Assembly (NCBI GenBank): GCA_035477115.1 | Contig: DATIKW010000022.1 | Coordinates: forward strand, 1-64,000 | DNA from: UBA995 sp035477115 | GTDB lineage: Bacteria > Bacillota > Sulfobacillia > UBA995 | DNA: 64,000 nt | Direction: 5' to 3' | In this document: in pieces, positions 24,588-32,667 of the stretch | Layout of the letters: each line of letters begins with the position of its first letter | How positions within the stretch are numbered: position 1 is the first letter of the stretch | Translations under genes and position numbers: made by a program | Notes under the pieces: model-generated | Told to the model about the DNA's origin: nothing | Seen by the model: the letters and a program-made list of their open reading frames with translations, nothing else | The model's database searches: none

Positions 24588-25841
24588 ATGGAGCGTGAGT
24601 CCGCGTGGCGGCGGGGCAGCGTCTTGCGATTGCCCCGCGGTATCTTATTGCTCGGTCTGGTGAGCTTCCTCACCGACCTGTCCAGCGAGACGATCTTGCC
24701 CTTGCTCCCGCTACATCTGGCGGCGCTGGGTGCCGGTGGAGTCGCCGTCGGCCTGGTGAGCGGAGTGGGCGATGCCGTCGCCGACCTGCTGAAAGTCTTC
24801 GCCGGTTACGCCGGCGACCGAATCGGCCGCAAGCGCCCGCTTGTCCTGGCCGGTTATGCCCTATCGGCTCTGGGCAAGTTCTTGTTCCCCCTGGCAGCAA
24901 CCTGGCAGGAGTTCCTGATGTTCCGCCCCCTCGAGCGCCTGGGCAAGGGTCTCCGTTCGGCGCCCCGCGACGCCATCATCACCGACCTGGCGGACCCCCA
25001 GACATTAGGCCTGGCTTTCGGCTTCCATCGCGCCGCCGACACCGCCGGGGCCATCGCCGGGACGGTCCTGGGGATCGCACTGATCGGGTGGATGCGGCTC
25101 GAGATTCGCACCGTGCTGTTCATCGGCGCCGCGCTGGCCCTGGCGGCGGTGCCCTGGCTGTTCCTGCTGCGGGAGCAGGCCCGGCCGTCCCTGAAACGCC
25201 CGCTCGCCTTGCATATCTCCTCCCTGCCGCAACCGGCTCGCCGCCTGCTGGCGGTGGGGGCGGTGTTCGGCCTCGGCAAGGTCGGGTACATGTTCTACCT
25301 CCTGAAGGCCTCGGGGCACTTCCCGGGAGCGATGGCCACCTTGGCCCCTCTGTTCCTTTACCTCTGGTTCAACCTCGTGTATACCGTCACCGCCGTCCCG
25401 GCAGGCCGGTGGTCGGATCGGTCGGGGCGCCGGCCGGTGCTGTCCGCCGGCCTGGTCGTGCTCGCCTTGGCCAGCCTGGGGGTCGGGTTCTCGGCGGCGG
25501 TCCTCCCGCTGATCGCGGCCTTCGGCATGTACGGTGTGGCGAATGGCCTGCTCGAGGGCAACTTCCGCGCTTACCTCGGGGATCTCTCTCCCGCTGCCAG
25601 CCGGGGGACGGCGATGGGGCTGTTCCAAACCGTGTCCGGCCTGGCGGCTCTGGCTGGAGGGCTGGCAGCAGGGGTATTGTGGGATCGTCTGGGGGTCACA
25701 GCACCCTTCGTCTGGGGTGCGGTCCTGTGCCTGGTCGCTGCTCTCATGCTGAGCTGGGCCGCCCGCCCCGCGCGGGGAACGGGCGGTCAGCCCTCCGCCG
25801 GCGGCCAGGCTCCCGCGAGGCGCAACAGCGCGACCAATTGA
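24588..25841 (+). CDS. Major facilitator superfamily transporter
   Basis: A 417-residue integral membrane protein with about 12 hydrophobic segments. After a short basic N-terminus comes FLTDLSSETILPLLPLHLAAL, typical of a subgroup of MFS carriers, then the loop 2-3 motif GYAGDRIGRKRPLVLAGY, and a repeat-related version WSDRSGRRPVLSAGL in the second half. The C-terminal tail is Gly/Ala/Arg-rich. It lies 46 nt after the aldolase gene in the same direction and may export or import a pathway compound; its substrate is unknown. Its 3' end overlaps the convergent DinB-like gene by 55 nt. Confidence 0.9.
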   Translation: MERESAWRRGSVLRLPRGILLLGLVSFLTDLSSETILPLLPLHLAALGAGGVAVGLVSGVGDAVADLLKVFAGYAGDRIGRKRPLVLAGYALSALGKFLFPLAATWQEFLMFRPLERLGKGLRSAPRDAIITDLADPQTLGLAFGFHRAADTAGAIAGTVLGIALIGWMRLEIRTVLFIGAALALAAVPWLFLLREQARPSLKRPLALHISSLPQPARRLLAVGAVFGLGKVGYMFYLLKASGHFPGAMATLAPLFLYLWFNLVYTVTAVPAGRWSDRSGRRPVLSAGLVVLALASLGVGFSAAVLPLIAAFGMYGVANGLLEGNFRAYLGDLSPAASRGTAMGLFQTVSGLAALAGGLAAGVLWDRLGVTAPFVWGAVLCLVAALMLSWAARPARGTGGQPSAGGQAPARRNSATN

Positions 25842-26269
25842 CCCAGGTGATAAGCGTTGTGGATGATCAGCGCCTGGTAATTCCAACCCAACGTCGCCTT
25901 GGGCCAACTCGGCACCGGGTCACCCGGCTCGAGCCGTTCGAGTAGTACCGACGCTCGATCCACGGTATCGAGCAGGCGCTCGGCCATGATCTTCCATCCC
26001 GCCGGCCCTTGAAGCTCCCGGGGAACCTGCCAGGTGGCCGCCAGGTCCTGAGGCCACTCTTTCGGGTCGTTCGCCAGAGAGGCGGTGAGCACTTCAGCCC
26101 AGACGAGGAGGTGGTAAAGGCACTCCCGGGCGGTGTTGGGCATCCCCGGCCAACGGCGGTCGGCGCCTTCGCCGGGATCCGCGCTGAGGATGCGGGGCAG
26201 CGGCAGGTGGGCCTCCGCACCACCCTGGAGCCCCTTGCGGAGCGTTTCCTTCCAGGCGTCCTGATCCAT
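25787..26269 (-). CDS. DinB-fold protein, probable thiol transferase or metal-dependent hydrolase
   Basis: This 160-residue four-helix-bundle protein belongs to the DinB_2 superfamily. The usual helix-borne metal His residues appear in ECLYHLLVWAE and in IIHNAYHLGQLVAL near the end, giving the three-His pattern of the fold. Members include bacillithiol or mycothiol transferases, and many are of unknown function. The 3' end overlaps the MFS gene on the other strand. TATACT lies only 6 nt upstream of the ATG on this strand, so the transcript may be leaderless; the SD-like GGGAG is too close to be useful. No -35 is evident. Confidence 0.8.
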   Translation of the reverse strand: MDQDAWKETLRKGLQGGAEAHLPLPRILSADPGEGADRRWPGMPNTARECLYHLLVWAEVLTASLANDPKEWPQDLAATWQVPRELQGPAGWKIMAERLLDTVDRASVLLERLEPGDPVPSWPKATLGWNYQALIIHNAYHLGQLVALLRLAGAWPPAEG

Positions 26270-26347
26270 ACTCCCAGTATATCACAACTATCGATGACCT
26301 GAGGTAGTTCGCGAACCGGCTCACCCGTCGGCGCCGGCCGCTCGGCG

Positions 26348-28003
26348 TCAATGCCCTCCATAAGGGGTCTCGGTCCACCAGCCAAACCCGTTACCCATTG
26401 GGAACACCCAGGAGAATCCCTCGAAGCCCCACCAATCCGGGCCGCCCGGCTCGGCTGCCCTGAGGACCGTCACGCCTGCCGTCGGATGCCAGGCCAGGAG
26501 CTGCGAATTCGACGCGAGAGCCATCCACTCGCCGTTGATCGCTACCCGGGCCGCCGATAGTCCGGAAGCCAAACCCAGCTCTGCCCCAGAGGGCTCAGCC
26601 CGCGACGATCGGGCGGCCGCATCAAACAGCACCGCGCCCCCCCCGGCGCCCACATGCAAGTGGTAATGGGTCGGTCCTACTTGCCGGGCATGCGCGAACG
26701 GCCCCAAGACGTGCTGAACGGAGCCGGTGGTGACATCGAAGGCCATCACGTTGTAGGTTGGCCGCCCATCCGGCTGACGACTATCTGACGCCAGGAAGAA
26801 GATTTTGTTGCCATGCCAGATGGGTTGAACGCGGACGACCCTCCCATCCTGGAGCTGTCCGTGCGGATGGACCGCGGCCCACGTTTGTCGCGTCTCGAGC
26901 GTCGCCGAGAAGATCGTCAGATCGAGATCGTGGAGCCAGCTGCCCGGCCGGCCCCGTCGCAGCCGGAATACTGCTATCTCCCCTCCTGGCCCCACCGCCG
27001 TCCCGTAATGCTCAAAGTCATCCACGAGGTTGGCGACCAACTGACCGCTGCCGTCGACCACCGAGACCCATCGACCGTGCTCTATGACCAGATCCTCGCG
27101 GCGTGGGAACACAAAATCATGGTAGATCGACCCCTTCAGCCACCACAACCCGGGCAGCGGCCTGAGGGGCGGTTGGGCGCCGGGCTGCCAGCGCCAGAGG
27201 CAGAAGGTCATGCCCATGCACCACGACCACTGGGTGCCGAAGACTGCTGATTCCCGCCCGGCCTTGGGGGCGACCAGGAAAGGACGCTGAGGCAGTACGT
27301 AGTCGCCCAGCACCTCCGGCGTCCCGCCCGGCTCCCAGGATGTCAGACGGAAGGATCGCCCCCGGTCGAGGACTAGGCCCGGACGGTTGGTTTCGAGGCC
27401 GTCCCTCATCCCGACATCGGAGAGGTAGACGACATACCGCCCGGGCGGCAGGCGTGCCCTCACGAAGACTCGATCGGCCGCATAGCCTTCCTCCAAGATG
27501 ATCGCCGGGGCCAATCGCTCGCGGAGCTGGCGGATCGCATCCGCGGGATACGGCATGGCTTCGGCGAAACGGATCTCGACGGTGATGGGGTCGGCGTCGA
27601 TGAACCAGTAGTCCCAGAGATACTTGTGGCCCCAGTGCCAGAGAGGTCGATAATCGCCCAATGTCAGAGCCGTTGCCACCCGGTGAACACCTGGTCCTCC
27701 GACGTGGTATACGTGGGGCGGGTAACGGTAGTCAGCCGGCGGTGGGTCGGCCGCTGCGGGCGGCTGCGCGATCGGCGCCGGCGGAGGCGGGGCGGGCGTC
27801 TCTGCAACCGGCGCCGGCGGAGGCGGGGCGGGCGTCTCTGCCAGCGGGGCGGGCGGCTGCGCGATCGGCGCTGACGGAGCCTGGTGCGTGCCGTTCGCGG
27901 GAGGCGAAGCGGGAGGGCCGCATCCGCCGGTCGCCAAGGCGAGGCACAGGGCCAGTGTTACGAGCGTCAGACCGCACCGGGACCCAAGGATCAGCGAAGT
28001 CAT
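26348..28003 (-). CDS. Secreted lipoprotein with proline-rich linker, paralogue of the next gene
   Basis: A 551-residue exported protein of unknown function. The signal sequence ends in the lipobox LATGGC, with the lipidated Cys near residue 28. A Pro/Ala linker of repeated ETPAPPPPAP units follows (about residues 30-75). The mature part has an Ig-like strand-rich region with VEIRFAEAMPYPADAIRQL and FVRARLPPGRYVVYLSDVG, then a C-terminal region with recurring short beta-type units such as VMAFDVTTGSVQHVLGP and INGEWMALASNSQLLAWHP, which suggests a beta-propeller. ATG 28003 follows GGGGAGG. It is a tandem duplicate of the gene upstream, sharing most of these blocks. A role at the cell surface, such as ligand binding, is likely but not known. 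Confidence 0.75.
   Translation of the reverse strand: MTSLILGSRCGLTLVTLALCLALATGGCGPPASPPANGTHQAPSAPIAQPPAPLAETPAPPPPAPVAETPAPPPPAPIAQPPAAADPPPADYRYPPHVYHVGGPGVHRVATALTLGDYRPLWHWGHKYLWDYWFIDADPITVEIRFAEAMPYPADAIRQLRERLAPAIILEEGYAADRVFVRARLPPGRYVVYLSDVGMRDGLETNRPGLVLDRGRSFRLTSWEPGGTPEVLGDYVLPQRPFLVAPKAGRESAVFGTQWSWCMGMTFCLWRWQPGAQPPLRPLPGLWWLKGSIYHDFVFPRREDLVIEHGRWVSVVDGSGQLVANLVDDFEHYGTAVGPGGEIAVFRLRRGRPGSWLHDLDLTIFSATLETRQTWAAVHPHGQLQDGRVVRVQPIWHGNKIFFLASDSRQPDGRPTYNVMAFDVTTGSVQHVLGPFAHARQVGPTHYHLHVGAGGGAVLFDAAARSSRAEPSGAELGLASGLSAARVAINGEWMALASNSQLLAWHPTAGVTVLRAAEPGGPDWWGFEGFSWVFPMGNGFGWWTETPYGGH
27774..27841. repeat. 36-bp-period tandem repeat in the linker of the lipoprotein gene
   Basis: Two identical 32-bp copies (27774-27805 and 27810-27841) with a 36-bp period encode ETPAPPPPAP units. 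They are flanked by a second repeated stretch, GCGGGCGGCTGCGCGATCGG, on both sides. The array is suited to slippage and copy-number change. Confidence 0.8.
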
Positions 28004-28048
28004 CTCCGGACCTCCCCCCACCGGTTCACCAGGCTGCGCTTTCCGGCA

Positions 28049-29626
28049 TCAATGGCCCCAGGGAAGCCCAATCCACCAGGCAAACCCGACCCCCATCGCA
28101 AACGCTTCCCTACCCGAGCCGAGGGGCGTCACGCCGGCGGTCGGGTGCCAGGCCAGCAGGTGCGAGTCCGACCGGAAGACCACCCACTCGCCGTTGACCG
28201 CTATCGGGGACACGTAGGACGGCGAGCCCGAGCCGGCCTCTATTGCCGCGGGCAGGATCCGAGAGGAGCGGGTGGCCGCGTCAAACTTTATCGTAACTCG
28301 CGGCTGCCACTTTTCGAAGATGTAGTGGGTCTGTCCGCTCCTCCAGGCGTGATCGAACGGCCCCAAGATGTGCTGCACGGAGCCGGTAGTCACATCGAAG
28401 GCCATCAAGTTGTAGGTCGGCCGCTCGTCCGGCGGCTTACGATCGTCCAGCGCGACGAACAGGAGATCGTTGCCAGTCCAGATAGGTTTAACCCGGGGGA
28501 TCCCGTCGTTGAACCGCCCGTGGGGGTAAACGGCGGCCCACGTCTGTTGCTTTTCGAGCGTTGCCGAGAAGATGGTCAGATCGAGTTCGAGCGCACCCTG
28601 ATTGTTTGTCTCCAGCAGGAATACCGCTATCTCTCCTCCCGGACCCACGGCCGTCCCGTACGGGTTGCCCTGCTCCACGAGCGTGGCGACTGGCTCTCCC
28701 TTGGCGCCGACCATCACGACCGAATTCCGGTTCTCGATCACCACGCCATCGCGGCGTACGGATGTGACTTCGGCCGTCCACCCGGTCCAGGTCACGGGCA
28801 AGGGCCGGAAGGAAGGCGGTTGACCGCTGCGCTGCCAGCGCCAGAGGGACTTGGCTCCCCCGAGGGCGTAGGCGCTGAAGAATGCCTCTTCCCGCTCAGC
28901 CACGGGGAGGGCAAGCGAAACGGAAGGAAGGTCAGCGAAGTAAGGCAGTGCGTATTCGCCCAGTATTTCGGGCGTCCCGCCGGGCTCCCAGTACATCAGA
29001 CGGAAAGGCCGTCCCCTGTCCAGGATGAGACCCGGACGGAGGACTTCGATGCTGCCTATCATCCCGACGTCGAGAAGGCGAACCTCATACCGCCCGGGCG
29101 GCAAATGGGCTCTCACGAAGACCCGGTCGGCCGCGTGGCCTTCCTCCAGGATGATCGCTTCCCTCAACGCTTCGCGGAGCTGGCCGATCGCGGCTGCGGG
29201 GTACGGCATGGCTTCAGCGAAACGGATCTCGATGGTGACCGGGTCGACGTCGATGAACCAGTACTGCCAGACATAATTGTTCGCCCACTCGCCGTAGGCG
29301 TCCAGATACAGACATACTGACAACTCCGGCGCCACCAGGTGGACGCCTGGTCCTTCGACGCGGTATCCGTGAGCCGGGAAGCGATAGTCGGGGGGAGGCT
29401 GGGCGGCCGGGGCGGGCGGCATAGGCGGCTCTACCACCGGGGCGGTTGGCTGAACAACCGGCGCCGGCGGCGGGGGAGTGGCGTTCGCCGGAGGGGCGGC
29501 GCGAGGAGCGCACCCGCCGGTAGCCAGCACAAGGCTCAAGCCCAGTGCGACCAGGACCAGTCTAGACCGCGGCAGAATGCCGCGTAGTGACGGGGGCGCA
29601 GAGGACCCCGGCGCCTGCCGTCCCAT
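28049..29626 (-). CDS. Secreted lipoprotein with proline-rich linker (first of the tandem pair)
   Basis: This 525-residue paralogue of the gene downstream carries an extended signal sequence ending in the same lipobox LATGGC (Cys near residue 39), a shorter Pro/Ala linker, then the shared blocks VTIEIRFAEAMPYPAAAIGQL, FVRAHLPPGRYEVRLLDVGM, RPGLILDRGRPFRL, LMAFDVTTGSVQHILGP and AVNGEWVVFRSDSHLLAWHPTAGVTPL. The C-terminal part again looks like a repeated beta-blade domain. A good promoter lies upstream on the minus strand and GGGAGGAG precedes the ATG, so the pair is probably one operon with a 45-nt gap. The function is unknown; the duplicated genes have diverged most in the linker and N-terminal domain. 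Confidence 0.75.
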   Translation of the reverse strand: MGRQAPGSSAPPSLRGILPRSRLVLVALGLSLVLATGGCAPRAAPPANATPPPPAPVVQPTAPVVEPPMPPAPAAQPPPDYRFPAHGYRVEGPGVHLVAPELSVCLYLDAYGEWANNYVWQYWFIDVDPVTIEIRFAEAMPYPAAAIGQLREALREAIILEEGHAADRVFVRAHLPPGRYEVRLLDVGMIGSIEVLRPGLILDRGRPFRLMYWEPGGTPEILGEYALPYFADLPSVSLALPVAEREEAFFSAYALGGAKSLWRWQRSGQPPSFRPLPVTWTGWTAEVTSVRRDGVVIENRNSVVMVGAKGEPVATLVEQGNPYGTAVGPGGEIAVFLLETNNQGALELDLTIFSATLEKQQTWAAVYPHGRFNDGIPRVKPIWTGNDLLFVALDDRKPPDERPTYNLMAFDVTTGSVQHILGPFDHAWRSGQTHYIFEKWQPRVTIKFDAATRSSRILPAAIEAGSGSPSYVSPIAVNGEWVVFRSDSHLLAWHPTAGVTPLGSGREAFAMGVGFAWWIGLPWGH

Positions 29627-29658
29627 GGCAAGAGATCTCCTCCCTTACTCCAATTTAC

Positions 29659-29687
29659 ATTCTACCCATACGGCATGGCTGGATCAA
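29659..29687 (-). promoter_or_regulatory. Sigma-70-type promoter of the lipoprotein pair
   Basis: On the minus strand TTGATC (complement of 29682-29687), a 17-nt spacer and TAGAAT (complement of 29659-29664), about 33 nt before the start codon of the first lipoprotein gene. This is the clearest signal in the gap to the divergent P-type ATPase gene; I see no comparable plus-strand promoter there. Confidence 0.65.
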
Positions 29688-29802
29688 GGTATGCTGACAA
29701 GTGGCCCGGGGCCGGTCCGACCTCCAGGCACCTACGAAGGCTGTACGCGCTCAGCAGGACGCACCTTCGCCTCCTGCCAGGGATATGCCAGGGCGAGGGC
29801 GA

Positions 29803-32667
29803 ATGGACACCACACCATCAGACTCGCCGCGGGGCGCCAATCGGTGGAATGGGGGCAGGGCAGTGGATTGTTCACGGTCACGCGGGTCAACGGACCCGGC
29901 CTGGCACTGCCTGGACATCGAAGAGGTCTTGACCCGCCTCAGTACCGGTCCGGGCGGCCTCACCACCGCGGAGGCGGCGCGGCGCCTGGCGCGGCACGGC
30001 CCCAACGAACTCGTCGACCAGGGGGCCAGGCATCCGGTACACTTGTTCCTCGAGCAGTTCACCTCATTGATGGTGGTCATATTGTTGGGGGCGGCGGGCC
30101 TGTCGGTCGCCCTCGGCAAACTGCTCGAGGCCGGGGCCATCCTGGCCATCGTTTTCCTGTTCGCCGTGCTGGGCTTCGTACAGGAGTACCGGGCGGAGCG
30201 GGCCATCGCCGCCCTCAAGCGGCTGGCGGTCCCCTGGGTGCGCGTCACCCGGGACGGAGGCCAGCAAGCGATCTCGGCCGCGGAGTTGGTGCCCGGCGAC
30301 CTGGTTTCGCTTGAAACCGGCAACTTCGTGCCGGCCGACCTGCGGCTGCGGGAGACGGTCAATCTCAGGATTCAGGAAGCGGCCCTCACCGGCGAATCGG
30401 AGCCGGTGGAGAAAGACGCGGCCGGCCTGACCGAGGCCCATCTCCCCCTCGGCGACCGCAGGAACCTCGCCTATCGGGGCACGGTGGTGAGTTACGGGCG
30501 GGGCGAGGGCATGGTGGTAGCCACCGGCATGGACACCGAACTCGGCCGCATCGCCGGCTTGCTCCAGGAAGTGCGGGACGAGGCCACTCCCCTGCAGCGG
30601 CGGATCGAACGCGTCGGCAAACTGCTGGCTGCGGGGGGCGCGGCGGCGGCCGCACTGGTCATGGCGCTCGGCTTGCTGGCGGGGGAGCCCTGGCAGGTCA
30701 TGGTCCTCGCCGCCATCAGCGTGGCGGTGGCCGTCGTCCCCGAGGGACTGCCGGCGGTGCTCACCTTCACCCTGGCTCTGGCCACCCAGCGCATGCTCCG
30801 CCGCAACGCCCTCATCCGGCGGCTGCCGGCCGTGGAGACCCTGGGGTCGGTGACCACCATCTGCTCGGACAAGACGGGCACGCTCACCGAGAATCGGATG
30901 ACGGTGACGGTGCTGGACGTGGCCGGCCACCGCTTGGACCTCGTCGAGACGATGCGCCGCCGCATGCCGGCGGTGGAGCCGGGCAGGTCCGAAGCCGGCG
31001 GCTTCTCCGCGATCAGCCTGGTCTTGGCCGGCGGCGCCCTGTGCAACGACGCGGTGCTGCAGGCCGAGGCCCGGCCGGGGCACTTCCATACCCTGGGCGA
31101 CCCCACCGAGGGGGCCTTGCTGGTCGCGGCCGTTCATGGCGGCATGAGTAAGGCGGACCTCGAGCGGGTCATGCCGCGGGTGGCGGAGTTGCCTTTCGAC
31201 TCGGACCGCAAGCGGATGACCACCGTTCACCGCCGCCCTGGTGCCGGCGCCGAGCTGCCGCCGCCGGTGCTGGCGGCGTGGGGGGAGGGCGGTCTCACGC
31301 CGGACTGCCCGCATGTAGTCGTCACCAAGGGGGCGGTTGACCGGATCCTCGAGGTCACCGACCGGGTATGGGATGGCGATGGTCCGGTAGCCCTCGATGT
31401 CGGCCTCCGGAGACGCATCCAGGTCGCCCATGAGGACCTGGCCGGCGACGGCATGCGCGTGCTCGGGGTGGCCTTCCGCCCTGCGGGGCGGGATGTCCCG
31501 CCGCAGGAGTTCGAGCGGGACCTCATCTTCCTGGGAATGGTGGGGATGATCGACCCGCCGCGGCCGGAAGTGCGCGCCGCCATCGCCACCTGCAAGGCTG
31601 CCGGCATCCGCCCGGTGATGATCACCGGCGACCATCCGCTGACCGCGGCGACCATCGCCCGCGACCTGGGGATCGGGAGCGACGGCAGTCCGCTTACCGG
31701 AGCCGCCCTCGATGGGATGGGGGATGAAGAGCTGGAGCGCATCGCCGAGCAGACGGCGGTGTACGCCCGCGTCAGCCCCGAACACAAACTGCGAATCGTC
31801 CGGGCCCTCCGCCGCCGGGGCCACGTGGTCGCCATGACCGGGGATGGGGTCAACGACGCGCCCGCCCTGCGGCTGGCGGACATCGGGGTGGCCATGGGGG
31901 TGACGGGCACGGATGTCACCCGGGAGGCGGCCGACATCGTGCTGCGCGATGACAACTTCGCGACCATCGTCGCCGCTGTTGAGGAAGGTCGAACGGTATA
32001 CGACAATATCCGGCGCTTCGTGAAGTTCGCAGTAGCCGGCAATATCGGCAAGGTTGGGGCCATGCTGCTATGGCCGATGTTGTCCGCCGCGGGCGCACCG
32101 CCCGGGTCCGCCGTCGCCCTGCTGCCCCTGCAACTCCTCTGGCTGAACCTCATGACCGATGGGCTGCTGGGCATGTCCATGGGCCGGGAACCGGCGGAGG
32201 AGAACGTGATGGCCCGGCCGCCCAACCCACCGCAGGCCGGACTGTTCACCGGCACCGGCTGGCATGTCCTGTGGGTCGGCGGCTTCATCGGCGCCACCTC
32301 CTTGGCCGTCGGCGCGTGGTACTACGGGCGGGGGCTCGAGCAGTGGCAGACCATGATCTTCACCACTATGGGCTTGACTCAGGTATTCCATGCCATCGTG
32401 ACCCGTTCCGCGTACCGGTCCATTTTTCGGATGAGTCCCCTGAGTAACCCGCTGCTACTGCTCATCGTCCCCCTGGTAGTCGGTATGCAGTTGGCTGCAG
32501 TCTACCTCCCCTTCCTGCGGGAGGCGCTGCTGCAACTGGTGCCGCTTTCTGGACCCGACCTGGCGGTGAGCACGGCCGTCAGTGCCTCGCTGCTGGCAGC
32601 GGTGGAGTTCGAGAAGCTGTTCATGCGCCGGAGGCGGCAGGACGAGGCGGGTGCCCCGGGATGTTGA
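29803..32667 (+). CDS. P-type Ca2+-ATPase-like cation pump (P2A subgroup)
   Basis: A 954-residue membrane ATPase that exports a cation, most likely Ca2+. Seen in order: N-terminal cytoplasmic domain, TGES (about residue 197), M4 with VVPEGLP, the phosphorylation site CSDKTGTLTENRM (Asp about 356), GDPTEGALL in the nucleotide domain, MITGDHPLTAATIA, MTGDGVNDAPALRLADIGVAMG, and M6 with LNLMTDGLLGM. PEGLP and N..TD are ligands of Ca2+ site II in SERCA. In M5 the sequence is AGNIGKV where SERCA has NVGEV, so the site I Glu is a Lys. A single-site pump like Listeria LMCA1, which has Arg there, is therefore predicted. ATG 29803 is preferred to an earlier start that adds a non-conserved 34 residues. 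The stop overlaps the PucR gene. Confidence 0.93.
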   Translation: MDTTPSDSPRGANRWNGGRAVDCSRSRGSTDPAWHCLDIEEVLTRLSTGPGGLTTAEAARRLARHGPNELVDQGARHPVHLFLEQFTSLMVVILLGAAGLSVALGKLLEAGAILAIVFLFAVLGFVQEYRAERAIAALKRLAVPWVRVTRDGGQQAISAAELVPGDLVSLETGNFVPADLRLRETVNLRIQEAALTGESEPVEKDAAGLTEAHLPLGDRRNLAYRGTVVSYGRGEGMVVATGMDTELGRIAGLLQEVRDEATPLQRRIERVGKLLAAGGAAAAALVMALGLLAGEPWQVMVLAAISVAVAVVPEGLPAVLTFTLALATQRMLRRNALIRRLPAVETLGSVTTICSDKTGTLTENRMTVTVLDVAGHRLDLVETMRRRMPAVEPGRSEAGGFSAISLVLAGGALCNDAVLQAEARPGHFHTLGDPTEGALLVAAVHGGMSKADLERVMPRVAELPFDSDRKRMTTVHRRPGAGAELPPPVLAAWGEGGLTPDCPHVVVTKGAVDRILEVTDRVWDGDGPVALDVGLRRRIQVAHEDLAGDGMRVLGVAFRPAGRDVPPQEFERDLIFLGMVGMIDPPRPEVRAAIATCKAAGIRPVMITGDHPLTAATIARDLGIGSDGSPLTGAALDGMGDEELERIAEQTAVYARVSPEHKLRIVRALRRRGHVVAMTGDGVNDAPALRLADIGVAMGVTGTDVTREAADIVLRDDNFATIVAAVEEGRTVYDNIRRFVKFAVAGNIGKVGAMLLWPMLSAAGAPPGSAVALLPLQLLWLNLMTDGLLGMSMGREPAEENVMARPPNPPQAGLFTGTGWHVLWVGGFIGATSLAVGAWYYGRGLEQWQTMIFTTMGLTQVFHAIVTRSAYRSIFRMSPLSNPLLLLIVPLVVGMQLAAVYLPFLREALLQLVPLSGPDLAVSTAVSASLLAAVEFEKLFMRRRRQDEAGAPGC

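Noticed and set aside
24605..25945. Long plus-strand frame over the MFS gene in another phase
   Set aside because: High GC leaves long open shadow frames; its translation is Arg/Gly/Pro-rich with no domain, while the MFS frame has membrane helices and motifs.
26269..26304. TATACT upstream of the DinB-like gene as a full promoter
   Set aside because: No matching -35 and only 6 nt to the ATG; kept as a weak remark in that entry only.
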